The translations under genes were made by a program, and so were the position numbers. 64,000 nucleotides of DNA from Sulfuriferula plumbiphila (GTDB taxonomy: Bacteria > Pseudomonadota > Gammaproteobacteria > Burkholderiales > Sulfuriferulaceae): contig NZ_AP021884.1 of assembly GCF_009938015.1 (NCBI RefSeq), positions 1,599,501 through 1,663,500 of the forward strand, in the 5' to 3' direction. Below the pieces are notes generated by a model that made no database searches, was not told the DNA's origin, and saw only the letters and a list, made by a program, of their open reading frames with translations. Below, in pieces: positions 55,931 to 64,000 of this stretch (its first letter is position 1; the number at the start of each line of letters is the position of its first letter).

Positions 55931-56622
55931 TGGAATCAAAACTCAACGATCCCACGCTCGCCGGGCTGTACCCTTTCCTCGCTGGCAAGCGTCAGGATGC
56001 CGGTCAGTTGCACGCTGCGCTGCTGGAGTCGGTACGCCAGAAAGCCGCCGAGAGCATCGCGGTCAAACAGCGTTTTTTCAATGAAAACGCTGCGGCGATT
56101 GTCGCTGCGGCTCAGGCGCTGGCCGATGTCTACTGCAATGGTGGGCGCCTGTACACGATGGGCAATGGCGGCTCCAGTTGCGATGCTGCGCACATTGCTG
56201 TCGAGTTCCAGCACCCGGTCACCGCCGGACGGCCCGCACTGCCGGCGCGCAACCTGGGCGATGATGTGGCGATGCTCACCGCCGTGGGCAACGACGTCGG
56301 CTTCAAGCATGTGTTTGTGCGCCAGGTGATTGCACAACTGCGCCCGGGCGATGCCTTGATCGGGGTTTCCACCTCCGGCAATTCCGAGAATGTGCTGACT
56401 GCTTTCACTGCGGCCAAGGCGCGTGGCGCAGTCACCATCGGTCTGGCCGGCGGCGACGGCGGTCGCATGCGTGGCTTTACCGACCTCGATCACTGCCTGG
56501 TAGTCCCCAGTGACAGTATCCACCGCGTGCAGGAAAGTCATGTCGCGCTTTATCACATCCTGTGGGATCTGACCCACACCCTGCTGGCCGATGATCGCGG
56601 CAGTGCCGCGAAGGAGTCCTGA
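55930..56622 (+). CDS. SIS-domain phosphoheptose isomerase-like protein (GmhA-like)
   Basis: 230-aa sugar-isomerase-fold protein related to GmhA. SIS-type features are MGNGGSSCDAAHIAVEFQHPV (GGSSCDA substrate loop), GDDVAMLTAVGNDVGFKHVF and LIGVSTSGNSENVLTAFTAAKARGAVTIGLAGGDGG. GmhA itself converts sedoheptulose 7-phosphate in LPS heptose synthesis, but GmhA-like genes embedded between hypC and hypD recur in group 2a and 1h hydrogenase loci. That pattern implies a maturation-linked role, not necessarily LPS. Coupled to hypC by TGATG. Confidence 0.85.
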   Translation: MESKLNDPTLAGLYPFLAGKRQDAGQLHAALLESVRQKAAESIAVKQRFFNENAAAIVAAAQALADVYCNGGRLYTMGNGGSSCDAAHIAVEFQHPVTAGRPALPARNLGDDVAMLTAVGNDVGFKHVFVRQVIAQLRPGDALIGVSTSGNSENVLTAFTAAKARGAVTIGLAGGDGGRMRGFTDLDHCLVVPSDSIHRVQESHVALYHILWDLTHTLLADDRGSAAKES

Positions 56623-56625
56623 ACC

Positions 56626-57771
56626 ATGCAATATGCCGACGAATTCCGTGACCCTGCCAAGGCCCGTACCCTGGTGGAAGAAATCAGCAAGCTGGCTGCA
56701 CTGCTGGCCAAGGCACGTGGCCGCCCGCTGCAGGTGATGGAGGTGTGCGGCGGCCATACTCACACCATCTTCCGTTATGGCCTGAAGGCGATGCTGCCAG
56801 AGGCGCTGGAGTTTGTGCACGGTCCCGGCTGCCCGGTGTGTGTGTTGCCCATGGGGCGGGTGGATGACTGTGTGGCGCTGGCGTGCAATCCGAAAATCAT
56901 CTTCACCACCTTTGGCGACGCCATGCGTGTACCGGGTTCGAAGGGCAGTCTGCTGCAAGCCAAGGCCGAAGGCGCCGATGTACGCATGGTGTATTCGCCG
57001 CTCGATGCATTGAAACTGGCACGCGAAAACCCGACGCGCGAGGTGGTGTTCTTCGCGCTGGGCTTCGAGACCACCATGCCCAGCACCGCGCTCACGGTGT
57101 TGCAGGCCAGGCGCGAGGGCATCCGCAATTTTTCGCTGTTCTGCAATCACATCACCATCATTCCCACCATCAAGGCCATTCTTGATTCGCCGGAACTGAC
57201 GCTGGACGGCTTCCTTGGTCCTGGCCACGTCAGCATGGTGATCGGCAACCGACCGTATGACTTCATCGCCGAGCGCTACCACCGGCCGATCGTTGTCGCC
57301 GGTTTTGAGCCACTGGATATTCTGCAATCGCTGTGGATGCTGTTGAAACAGATGAAAGAGGGCCGCTGCGAAGTCGAAAACCAGTACAAGCGTATCGTGC
57401 CTGAAGCCGGCAACGCGCAGGCGCTGGCCGCGGTTGCTGAAGTATTCGAGCTGCGCGAGTTTTTTGAGTGGCGCGGACTGGGTTCTATCGACCACTCCGG
57501 CGTCAGGATGCGCGCGGCCTTTGCTGACTACGATGCCGAACGCAAATTTGGGGTGCCAGGCTTATCCATCGCCGACCCCAAATCCTGTCAGTGCGGCGAG
57601 GTGCTGAAAGGTGTGATCAAACCGCATCAATGCAAAGTATTTGGCACCTCGTGCACGCCAGAACGACCGCTTGGCGCGCTGATGGTGTCGTCCGAGGGTG
57701 CGTGTGCCGCGTATTACCGGTTTGGCCGCATCGCGATCAAACCGGTTGAAACGGAGACGGTGGCATCATGA
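56626..57771 (+). CDS. hypD: Hydrogenase formation protein HypD
   Basis: Fe-S scaffold on which the Fe(CN)2CO group is built, 381 aa. Motifs: VMEVCGGHTHTIFRYGL (CGGHTH), GPGCPVCVLPMG, and the C-terminal cluster region SCQCGEVLKGVIKPHQCKVFG, then SCTPERPLGALMVSSEGACAAYYRF. The ATG 4 nt after the SIS gene; it overlaps hypE by 4 nt. Confidence 0.96.
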   Translation: MQYADEFRDPAKARTLVEEISKLAALLAKARGRPLQVMEVCGGHTHTIFRYGLKAMLPEALEFVHGPGCPVCVLPMGRVDDCVALACNPKIIFTTFGDAMRVPGSKGSLLQAKAEGADVRMVYSPLDALKLARENPTREVVFFALGFETTMPSTALTVLQARREGIRNFSLFCNHITIIPTIKAILDSPELTLDGFLGPGHVSMVIGNRPYDFIAERYHRPIVVAGFEPLDILQSLWMLLKQMKEGRCEVENQYKRIVPEAGNAQALAAVAEVFELREFFEWRGLGSIDHSGVRMRAAFADYDAERKFGVPGLSIADPKSCQCGEVLKGVIKPHQCKVFGTSCTPERPLGALMVSSEGACAAYYRFGRIAIKPVETETVAS

Positions 57772-58823
57772 AAATGGATGATCCTCACGGCAAGCGCATG
57801 CCTGGCGGCGTGGTGACGCTGGCGCACGGTGGCGGCGGAAGTGCGATGCGCAAGCTGATCGAAAATGTACTTCTACCCGCATTCAACAATCCGCTGCTGG
57901 CGGCACTCGAAGATCAGGCGACGGTACCCCTTGCCGAGCTGCTCGTACATGGCGACCGGCTGGCGTTTACCACCGACTCCTATGTCGTGACACCGATGAG
58001 TTTTCCAGGAGGCGACATTGGAAAACTGGCGGTATGCGGTACCGTCAATGACCTTGCCGTTTCAGGAGCACGCCCGCTGTATTTAAGCTGTGGGCTGGTC
58101 ATCGAAGAAGGTCTGGAAATGGCCCACCTGGCCATGATCGTCGAGAGCATTGCACATGCCGCGCGATTGGCTGGGGTGAGTGTCGTCACCGGTGACACCA
58201 AGGTGGTGGAACGCGGCGCAGCCGACAAACTGTTTATCAATACTGCCGGTATAGGGGTCATTCCAGCAGGAATCCAGATCAGTGCCAGCCGCGCACAGCC
58301 GGGGGACGCCGTCATTGTCAGCGGCAGCCTGGGTGACCATGGAATAGCCATTCTGCTGGCGCGCAACGAGCTGGCGCTCGATGCAGCGGTAATGAGCGAC
58401 TGCCAGCCGCTGCACGGTCTGGTAGCGGTGATGCTGGGAGCATGTCAGGACATCCACTGCTTGCGCGACGCCACTCGCGGCGGTGTGGCCACGGTGCTCA
58501 ACGAGTTTGCTACGAGTTCCCGGGTCGGCATCCGTCTGCGCGAGGCGGCGCTACCGGTCAACGAGACGGTACGTGGCGCCTGCGAAATCCTGGGGCTCGA
58601 TCCTCTGTACCTGGCCAACGAGGGCAAGCTGGTGGCGGTGGTGCCGGCCACGCACGCGGACGCAGTGCTGGCGGCGATGCGCGCGCATCCGGCCGGCCTT
58701 GAAGCCGCGATCGTCGGCGAAATCACAGCTGAATCCGCAGGTAACGTGATCCTGTCGACTGCGTTCGGCGGGTATCGTGTGGTGGATATGCTGGTTGGTG
58801 AACAATTGCCGAGGATCTGCTGA
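57768..58823 (+). CDS. hypE: Carbamoyl dehydratase HypE
   Basis: Dehydrates the carbamoyl group on its C-terminal cysteine to thiocyanate, then gives CN to HypD/HypC. 351 aa. PurM-like motif VTLAHGGGGSAMRKLIE at the N-terminus, DRLAFTTDSYVVTPMSFPGGDIG and DATRGGVATVLNEFA later. The last residues are QLPRIC, which is the required PR(x)C end. ATGA overlap with hypD, and a one-base overlap with the next gene. Confidence 0.96.
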   Translation: MKMDDPHGKRMPGGVVTLAHGGGGSAMRKLIENVLLPAFNNPLLAALEDQATVPLAELLVHGDRLAFTTDSYVVTPMSFPGGDIGKLAVCGTVNDLAVSGARPLYLSCGLVIEEGLEMAHLAMIVESIAHAARLAGVSVVTGDTKVVERGAADKLFINTAGIGVIPAGIQISASRAQPGDAVIVSGSLGDHGIAILLARNELALDAAVMSDCQPLHGLVAVMLGACQDIHCLRDATRGGVATVLNEFATSSRVGIRLREAALPVNETVRGACEILGLDPLYLANEGKLVAVVPATHADAVLAAMRAHPAGLEAAIVGEITAESAGNVILSTAFGGYRVVDMLVGEQLPRIC

Positions 58824-59401
58824 TGCCCGTAACGATGCTGCGCACAGACCCTGTCGCATCTCTGATGGAACCGCAAATAGTGGACGGGACAATTACTATC
58901 CTCGATCACTCTTGGCCATTGCGTCTTGAATACCCGGCGCTGCTCGCCTATCACGGTGGGGGCGCGCTGGCAGGTGCGGCAATCGGTTTTAGGGCGATGG
59001 CCGCCGCCGGTGCGGCCCTTTCTGCCGAACATCCATGGGACCGCCGAGACCTGTCCGTGGTCAGCTGGCACAACGGTCCCGGAGTACGCGATGCCATCGA
59101 ATTTGTTACCCGCGCCATTACCCGTGGACGGTTCACATGGCGCGAATCCGGCGCCGTGCAAAACTGCGGGGCGGCGGACGCATTCCGTTTCGAAGTTGCC
59201 GATGGCAGACATGTCGCACGGGTGGCGTTGCGTGAACACGCGGTCACGCCCGCCTTTTTCGAGCTGGCGCGGACCCCTTCGCGTAGTCTGCAACAGGAAG
59301 CCGAACTGATTCACCTGAAAGCCGTCGTTGCCGATTCGGTAATGGCGTTGCCAGCAGATCGCTTGTTCGAGATCAGCCTGCAGGAGCAAGCCCATGCATG
59401 A
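58823..59401 (+). CDS. FmdE-like domain protein lacking metal ligands
   Basis: 192-aa protein between hypE and hypA. The order AYHGGGALAGAAIGFRAM, then LSVVSWHNGPGVRDAIEFVTRAITRGRFTWRESG, parallels the FmdE/FwdE domain (FHGHxCPGxAxGxR, then ENDxCGVDAIQxLTGCTFGKGN). The metal ligands are gone: HGH-C is HGG-A and the Cys of CGVDA is G (GPGVRDA). A binding-only or regulatory version is likely. Overlaps neighbours by 1 nt and 8 nt, so co-translated with the hyp genes. Family assignment is tentative. Confidence 0.6.
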   Translation: MPVTMLRTDPVASLMEPQIVDGTITILDHSWPLRLEYPALLAYHGGGALAGAAIGFRAMAAAGAALSAEHPWDRRDLSVVSWHNGPGVRDAIEFVTRAITRGRFTWRESGAVQNCGAADAFRFEVADGRHVARVALREHAVTPAFFELARTPSRSLQQEAELIHLKAVVADSVMALPADRLFEISLQEQAHA

Positions 59402-59747
59402 ACTGTCGATTACCCGCAATATCGTGGCCATCGTCAGTGAACATGCTGCGGGCCAGCGGGTGACGCGGGTGCGCCTGCAGATCGGGCAACTGTCGGCAAT
59501 CATGCCCGAGGCCATCCGCTTTTGCTTCGATCTGTGTGCTGCGGGAACACTCGCAGAAGGTGCAAAGCTGGAGATTGATGAGACCCCTGGTCGTGCCCGG
59601 TGTGATGCCTGTGGTGAAGAAGTGGCGTTGACCGCACTGGTGGGGCGCTGCCCGGCCTGTGGTACAGGAATATTACGGATCACTGCCGGCGAGGAAATGC
59701 TGATCAGGGAGATCGAAATGAATACGGAGGAAGCATCATGTGCGTAA
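59394..59747 (+). CDS. hypA: Nickel insertion protein HypA
   Basis: Nickel metallochaperone that works with HypB to load the large subunit, 117 aa. MHELSITRNIV provides the nickel-site histidine at position 2. The zinc site is CDACGEEV and CPACGTGIL (two CxxC pairs). Overlaps the gene before by 8 nt and hypB by 10 nt. Confidence 0.95.
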   Translation: MHELSITRNIVAIVSEHAAGQRVTRVRLQIGQLSAIMPEAIRFCFDLCAAGTLAEGAKLEIDETPGRARCDACGEEVALTALVGRCPACGTGILRITAGEEMLIREIEMNTEEASCA

Positions 59748-60715
59748 CCTGTGGATGTGGGCAGAGCGAAGGGGCGACACTGTCGCTGCACGATGGAAGC
59801 GCGGAAGCGCATGAGCATGTACACGCAGACGGCATGAGACATTTACATCACCATCACCAGTTGGCTCCTGCCCAGGTGCGCGCGCGCAGCCCTGCCCACG
59901 CGGATCAGCCGAGCCAGATGCAAGCTCAAATGCCGGGTGGCGGCATGCAGTACCAGCCTGTACACACGCACGACCACGCTCACCCCCACGAGCATCATCA
60001 CCACGACACCTTGCAGGTTCCGGGTCGTGACACGCACACGCTGCAACTGGAGGCACAAATTCTCGGCAGGAACCAGCGCATCGCCGAACGCAATCGCGGC
60101 TGGCTGGCCGGGCGCGGCATACTCGCATTGAATCTGATGAGCAGCCCCGGTGCGGGTAAGACCACCCTGCTCGAACGTACCCTCAAGGATCTGCAGGCAA
60201 CCATGTCCATCGCGGTGGTCGAGGGCGATCAGGAAACCGCCAATGATGCCAAGCGCATCCGGGCTACCGGCGCGCGTGCGGTGCAGGTGAATACGGGCAC
60301 CGGCTGCCACCTGGAAGCCGACATGCTTGAACGCGCCATGACCCTGCTCAAACCTGAGCCGCGCTCGCTGCTGCTGATTGAGAACGTTGGCAACCTGGTG
60401 TGTCCGGCGCTGTTCGATCTTGGCGAGCGCGCCAAGGTGGTGATCTTCTCGGTCACCGAGGGCGAGGACAAGCCGCTCAAATATCCGCACATGTTCGGCG
60501 CGGCTGAGGTCATGCTGCTGAGCAAGATTGATCTGATGCCCCACCTGCGCTTCAGGCTCGATTTGGCGATTAACAATGCGCACACGGTCAATCCAAAGCT
60601 CAAAATCTTCCCGGTGTCGGCGTATACAGGCGAAGGGCTGGATGCCTGGTATGACTGGCTGCGTACCGGACTTTCCGCATGCGCATCCGTCAATGCAATG
60701 CACGCGATGCCATGA
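59738..60715 (+). CDS. hypB: Nickel incorporation GTPase HypB with His-rich N-terminus
   Basis: GTPase that releases nickel to the hydrogenase, 325 aa. It starts MCVTCGCGQ, the CxxCGC high-affinity nickel site, followed by a histidine-rich stretch of about 85 residues (HLHHHHQ and HTHDHAHPHEHHHHD) that may store nickel. The G domain has the P-loop SSPGAGKTTLLERTL, the Zn/Ni site motif GCHLEADML and SKIDLMPHL. It overlaps the transporter gene by 4 nt. Confidence 0.95.
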   Translation: MCVTCGCGQSEGATLSLHDGSAEAHEHVHADGMRHLHHHHQLAPAQVRARSPAHADQPSQMQAQMPGGGMQYQPVHTHDHAHPHEHHHHDTLQVPGRDTHTLQLEAQILGRNQRIAERNRGWLAGRGILALNLMSSPGAGKTTLLERTLKDLQATMSIAVVEGDQETANDAKRIRATGARAVQVNTGTGCHLEADMLERAMTLLKPEPRSLLLIENVGNLVCPALFDLGERAKVVIFSVTEGEDKPLKYPHMFGAAEVMLLSKIDLMPHLRFRLDLAINNAHTVNPKLKIFPVSAYTGEGLDAWYDWLRTGLSACASVNAMHAMP

Positions 60716-61896
60716 GATGCACACAGCATGCGCCTGAAGCCGGATCCGCGAGCGGCGGCTATCGTCTGGTTGCCGCACCCGGCACAGCCAGCATCCGCAC
60801 CAGCAATGTGCGTCGCCGTCTCAATTTCAGCGTTGCCGAGTGGCAGCGACTCGGTGGCTTTTACGGCGTGATCGGGCTGCTGCACTTGCTTGGTTGCGGT
60901 CTGTTTTTTTACTACTCAGCGCGCTATCCGGCGCTGATTGGCCTGGGCTTTGCCGCTTATATGTTCGGTCTGCGCCATGCCTTTGATGCCGATCACATTG
61001 CCGCTGTTGACGATACCGTGCGCTACCTGCTGCAAAAAGGTCAAAAGCCGCTGGGTATTGGCTTCTTCTTTTCGCTAGGGCACTCGACCGTGGTGTTTGT
61101 GCTTGCGCTGGCCATCGTATTCGCCGCCACCACGGTGAAACAGGGTTTGCCCGAACTGCAGCACCTCGGGGGACTGATAGGCGCCGGCATATCGGGGATA
61201 TTTCTGTGGCTGATCGGCATCCTCAATCTGTTGCTGCTGCTGGACATGCTCAAAATCTGGCGGCAGGCCAAAACCGGCCAGCACAGCCACGCACACCTGG
61301 ATGAACTGCTCTCAAAACGTGGCCTGCTCAATCGCGTGTTTGGCGGTCGCCTGCAAAAAATCATCCAGCGCAGCTGGCAGATGTATCCACTGGGTTTGCT
61401 GTTTGGCCTGGGTTTTGACACCGCTTCTGAAATCGGCCTGCTGGCGATGACTGCCGGTGCAGCCAGCGGCAATCTGCCGATAGGCGCCGTGCTGTCGTTG
61501 CCGATTTTGTTCGCGGCCGGCATGTCGCTGATGGACACCACCGACGGCGTACTGATGGTCAAGGCTTACAACTGGGCGTTTGTGAACCCGCTACGCAAGA
61601 TTTTTTACAACCTCACCACGACGTGTTTGTCGATTGTGGTGGCGCTGGTCATTGGTAGTATTGAGCTGCTGCAGGTCTTCATCAACCTCCTGCACCTCAA
61701 AGGCCCGTTCGCCGATTATGTCGGTGGGCTGGATTTTGGCGTGCTCGGCTACGTGATCGTGGGTATTTTCCTGCTGGTGTGGGGTATCTCAGCCGCGTTG
61801 TGGAAATTCAAGCGGATTGAAGCGCATCATGGCCGGCCGAACGCGCCCCATACGCACTCTGGCGGTATCACCCATATACACGAACACTTTGACTAA
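60712..61896 (+). CDS. NiCoT-family nickel/cobalt transporter
   Basis: High-affinity Ni2+ permease of the HoxN/NixA family, 394 aa, with about eight membrane helices. The signature LRHAFDADHIAAVDDTVR lies near residue 100, and the second motif LLFGLGFDTASEIGLL in the middle. A histidine-rich tail (HHGRPNAPHTHSGGITHIHEHFD) ends the protein. The ATG at 60712 overlaps the hypB stop (ATGA). Its presence at the end of the hyp cluster indicates dedicated nickel supply. No clear gene in the following 235 nt. Confidence 0.92.
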   Translation: MRCTQHAPEAGSASGGYRLVAAPGTASIRTSNVRRRLNFSVAEWQRLGGFYGVIGLLHLLGCGLFFYYSARYPALIGLGFAAYMFGLRHAFDADHIAAVDDTVRYLLQKGQKPLGIGFFFSLGHSTVVFVLALAIVFAATTVKQGLPELQHLGGLIGAGISGIFLWLIGILNLLLLLDMLKIWRQAKTGQHSHAHLDELLSKRGLLNRVFGGRLQKIIQRSWQMYPLGLLFGLGFDTASEIGLLAMTAGAASGNLPIGAVLSLPILFAAGMSLMDTTDGVLMVKAYNWAFVNPLRKIFYNLTTTCLSIVVALVIGSIELLQVFINLLHLKGPFADYVGGLDFGVLGYVIVGIFLLVWGISAALWKFKRIEAHHGRPNAPHTHSGGITHIHEHFD

Positions 61897-62131
61897 GTGT
61901 CCCGAATGCGGCTCCTGCCATATTTACGTAAAAGAAGGTCGCAAAAGTCTGTCAAAAACCCGGCGCGCGGAAAATGAAAAGCTGGATAGCATCGTCGGGG
62001 TGAGTTCCAGTTCGCGCCTGGCCTGCCAGGCGACCATCGGCAGCGAAAATGTCACGGGAATTGCTGGGTTTTGTTTGAGGCGGCAGCATTTTTGGAACAC
62101 ATCCGGCGCCATCGTATTGCGCGGGCTGAAA

Positions 62132-63067
62132 TTACTGATACTGTACAAGTGCGGCATGCGTAGACATGGCCTCCGTGCAATGCCGTGGCAGTGTAAAGCC
62201 ATTGGCCGGGTCGTCTATCGCCTCAATATTGATCACCGGCACAAATGATTTGACCGAGCCGAACACCGTGGCGAATGAAGCATCGGCAGCGTCTCGCCCA
62301 GTACCGAGTCTGACCAGACCCATCGGTGGTGAAATGCCGCTGGGATCGAAGGAATACCAACGGTTACTGAGAAAAACTTCGACATAGGCATGAAAATCGG
62401 TCGGCCCTAATTTCGGGTCTGCGCCATAATCGATTCCCGTGACGAAGCGCGCGGGGATGTTCATCGCCCGGCACAACGCTATCATCAAATGGGCGAAGTC
62501 ACGGCATACCCCCGCCTGATCGATGATGGTATCGGTTGCCGACGTGGTGCTGTTCGAGCTCCCTGGCAAAAACGACGTGCGTTGGCGCACCCAGTCCTGT
62601 ATCGCCTGCACCCGCCGATAGCCGGCTTGGGCATGAGCGAATTCCCAGGTCACGAGCTTTCCAAGCCGGTCAGACTGGCAGTAGCGACTCGGGTAAATAT
62701 AGGGCAGTACTTCCGACGGCAGTTGCGAAATCGGCACTTCCACGAGGTTTTCAGGCGACTCGACATAATGGGAGATATCAACTGTCGCGTCGTAGCGTAT
62801 GGTCAACGGACCGGGGACGGCTTGCAATCGCATGTAGCGCGTGCCATAGGTCGAATCAGTATAGATCACTGGCGTGATCGGCTGGCTCAGATAAAGCTGC
62901 TCGTTGACGACTGATTGATGGCCTGTTTGCGCCGCATGAATGTTAAATATGAAATCGCTCTGGGCGCCAGTGACTTCATAGTTGAGTGCTATATCAAATT
63001 CTAATCTGATCATGCTGGCCTCGTTTTCATTTAAAACAGTGAATGGCCGGATTGTGTTCCATTGCAT
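62132..63067 (-). CDS. Transglutaminase-like protein
   Basis: 311-aa protein with a bacterial transglutaminase fold. The catalytic cysteine lies in DQAGVCRDFAHLMIALCRAMNIPARFVTG, the histidine in DFHAYVEVFLSNRWYSFDPSG, which also holds the aspartate. The N-terminal beta-rich domain starts LEFDIALNYEV. The ATG at 63067 is inside the stop of the upstream gene (TGATG) with AGGAGG before it. Members are often peptidase-like; substrate unknown. Confidence 0.85.
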   Translation of the reverse strand: MQWNTIRPFTVLNENEASMIRLEFDIALNYEVTGAQSDFIFNIHAAQTGHQSVVNEQLYLSQPITPVIYTDSTYGTRYMRLQAVPGPLTIRYDATVDISHYVESPENLVEVPISQLPSEVLPYIYPSRYCQSDRLGKLVTWEFAHAQAGYRRVQAIQDWVRQRTSFLPGSSNSTTSATDTIIDQAGVCRDFAHLMIALCRAMNIPARFVTGIDYGADPKLGPTDFHAYVEVFLSNRWYSFDPSGISPPMGLVRLGTGRDAADASFATVFGSVKSFVPVINIEAIDDPANGFTLPRHCTEAMSTHAALVQYQ

Positions 63068-64000
63068 CAAACCTCCTGCACGCCTTCCTCCAGCCCCGCT
63101 GCAACCGTTAATAACGCGACGTTGTCGCGTGCGAAGAACCCTTGAAAGTCGCCAAAACGCTGTACGTATTCGATAATCAGCGCGGAAAAATCCGACGCCG
63201 AGGAGAAGATTTGCTTGAGACCCACTTCGCGTGAGCCGACGGTGTCGAGCAGAAAGCCTTTGCCCTGGGCAGTGATGGCATCCACGACAATATCGATATA
63301 TTCCTTGCCGTCATGCTGGCCATCTCTAACCGCAAGCGCCATGTGGTGCAGGCGCGGGCCATAGTTGCGCACGAAAGTCTCGGTGGGGCTGGGCAGTTGG
63401 TCCAGGTGGTTGACGCAGTAGGGATGGTTGTTGGCGGTGAATACCTTGGCCGGGCTTGCGGATTCAGGCACACCACGCACGTTTTTGGTGACGTTGGTGG
63501 AGGAGTTCTGATCCGTGATGTCGTAGCTGCCCCAGTAGTAATAGCTCGACAGCGCCAGGTATTCGAGCAAGGCAGCCTCGCGGTTCTGGCTGTACACGCG
63601 GGTGGCAAGGTGGTCGATGGGCAGGATCAGGTCCATGATGCCGATCCGTTCCTGCATCTCCTTGCCACGTTCGTAGGCTGCCTGCGCGCTGCCGAGGATG
63701 ACGCATTCACCGTGCTGATAGAGACGAATGCCGTCCGCCGCACGCTCCATGTAGCCCACCATGTTCTGGGTGTAGGGTGAGGGCTTGGACAGACTCACAT
63801 TGAGCGGCAAATCCAGTTCGGCGAGCTGGCCGATGGGGAAGAAGCGAAACTCGCGCTGCTGTTGCTGGGCTACGACTTCGTGGCGGTTTGACGTGAGCAG
63901 GATTTCGCCCAGATAACGGCTGTGCGGACGCCGTGCCCCCACCGGATACAAGTCGTTCAGGCTGCGGAAAATATCACTGTAGCCCGGATCTTTTACCTCG
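63067..64000 (-). CDS. VOC/HPPD-like protein, 5' part beyond the window
   Basis: 3' end of a gene whose start lies right of the window; the frame is open to base 64000. The visible 311 codons include HHMALAVRDGQ, then DIVVDAITAQGKGFLLDTVGS and, near the end, ALIIEYVQRFGDFQGFFARDNVALL. This order resembles the C-terminal half of 4-hydroxyphenylpyruvate dioxygenase-like VOC proteins (HIAxxxxD, GxxFLDTP, FExIxRxG-GFGxGN). Typical HPPD residues are only partly kept, so it is probably a distant relative. Coupled to the transglutaminase gene. Confidence 0.5.
   Translation of the reverse strand, partial: EVKDPGYSDIFRSLNDLYPVGARRPHSRYLGEILLTSNRHEVVAQQQQREFRFFPIGQLAELDLPLNVSLSKPSPYTQNMVGYMERAADGIRLYQHGECVILGSAQAAYERGKEMQERIGIMDLILPIDHLATRVYSQNREAALLEYLALSSYYYWGSYDITDQNSSTNVTKNVRGVPESASPAKVFTANNHPYCVNHLDQLPSPTETFVRNYGPRLHHMALAVRDGQHDGKEYIDIVVDAITAQGKGFLLDTVGSREVGLKQIFSSASDFSALIIEYVQRFGDFQGFFARDNVALLTVAAGLEEGVQEV

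Noticed and set aside
55936-57495. 519-codon minus-strand frame opposite gmhA-like and hypD
   Set aside because: Antisense shadow of well-supported genes.
59820-60020. Repetitive CAC/CAT-rich stretch that looked like a short repeat array
   Set aside because: It encodes the histidine-rich nickel-storage region of HypB, with no constant repeat-spacer structure, so it is not CRISPR.
61817-62248. 143-codon plus-strand frame after the nickel transporter
   Set aside because: Begins inside the transporter and ends inside the opposite-strand transglutaminase gene; a CPECGSC motif occurs but nothing else supports it.

Overview
The window looks like a chromosome segment of a chemolithotrophic betaproteobacterium, probably Nitrosomonadales (Gallionella/Sulfuricella-like). 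This is an inference from gene order and protein character, not from a database search. The core synteny supports it: thrS-infC-rpmI-rplT-pheS-pheT-ihfA-merR-tRNA-Pro, then surE-pcm-nlpD-rpoS and alaA-hom-thrC. LAYOUT. 1-2.6 kb is the end of an integrated island: a TlpA-type thioredoxin, a lipoyl synthase homologue, IS3 and IS1634-like transposase debris and a HipA fragment. It stops at a 46-nt 3' fragment of tRNA-Val(GAC) just before thrS, the expected scar of integration into that tRNA gene. 2.7-22.1 kb is housekeeping: translation factors and synthetases, IHF alpha, tRNA-Pro(GGG), a stationary-phase/repair block, threonine biosynthesis, an orphan FliA sigma factor and a DinG/YoaA helicase. 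22.2-31.2 kb holds a small ketosynthase-ACP-hydrolase operon, an OprB-like porin with an unknown partner, an APC permease and the Kup potassium transporter. 31.2-35.2 kb is a selenium/ergothioneine-type locus (SenA/EgtB-like synthase, SelD, EgtD) in which senB survives only as a deleted, frameshifted remnant. 36-39 kb is a peroxide-defence pair (peroxiredoxin-glutaredoxin fusion and glutathione reductase) behind a good OxyR-box match, followed by a SLAC1/TehA channel. An intact IS4-family element with a 10-bp target duplication sits at 41.06-42.40 kb. 42.5-61.9 kb is the main feature: a complete group 2a, Huc/cyanobacterial-HupSL-like [NiFe] hydrogenase locus. It has a sigma-54 activator with a degenerate receiver, a sigma-54 promoter with a HupR-type palindrome, signal-less small and large subunits, two small tetra-cysteine (HiPIP-like) paralogues flanking an OmpW-like barrel, a maturation protease, TPR, NHL and NifU-Rieske proteins, two tiny membrane proteins, hypFC-gmhA-hypDE, a FmdE-like protein lacking metal ligands, hypAB and a NiCoT nickel transporter. 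The end carries a transglutaminase-like protein and a VOC/HPPD-like protein that runs off the window. HOW IT WORKS TOGETHER (inference). The hydrogenase oxidises H2 in the cytoplasm. The NifU-Rieske protein and/or the HiPIP-like proteins would take electrons, and the two small membrane proteins are candidates for linking the enzyme to the quinone pool, as HucM does in mycobacterial Huc. Nickel import and all Hyp factors are encoded in the same direction, many with 1-10 nt overlaps. The most novel points are the unexplained hydrogenase accessory proteins and the decayed selenoneine locus.
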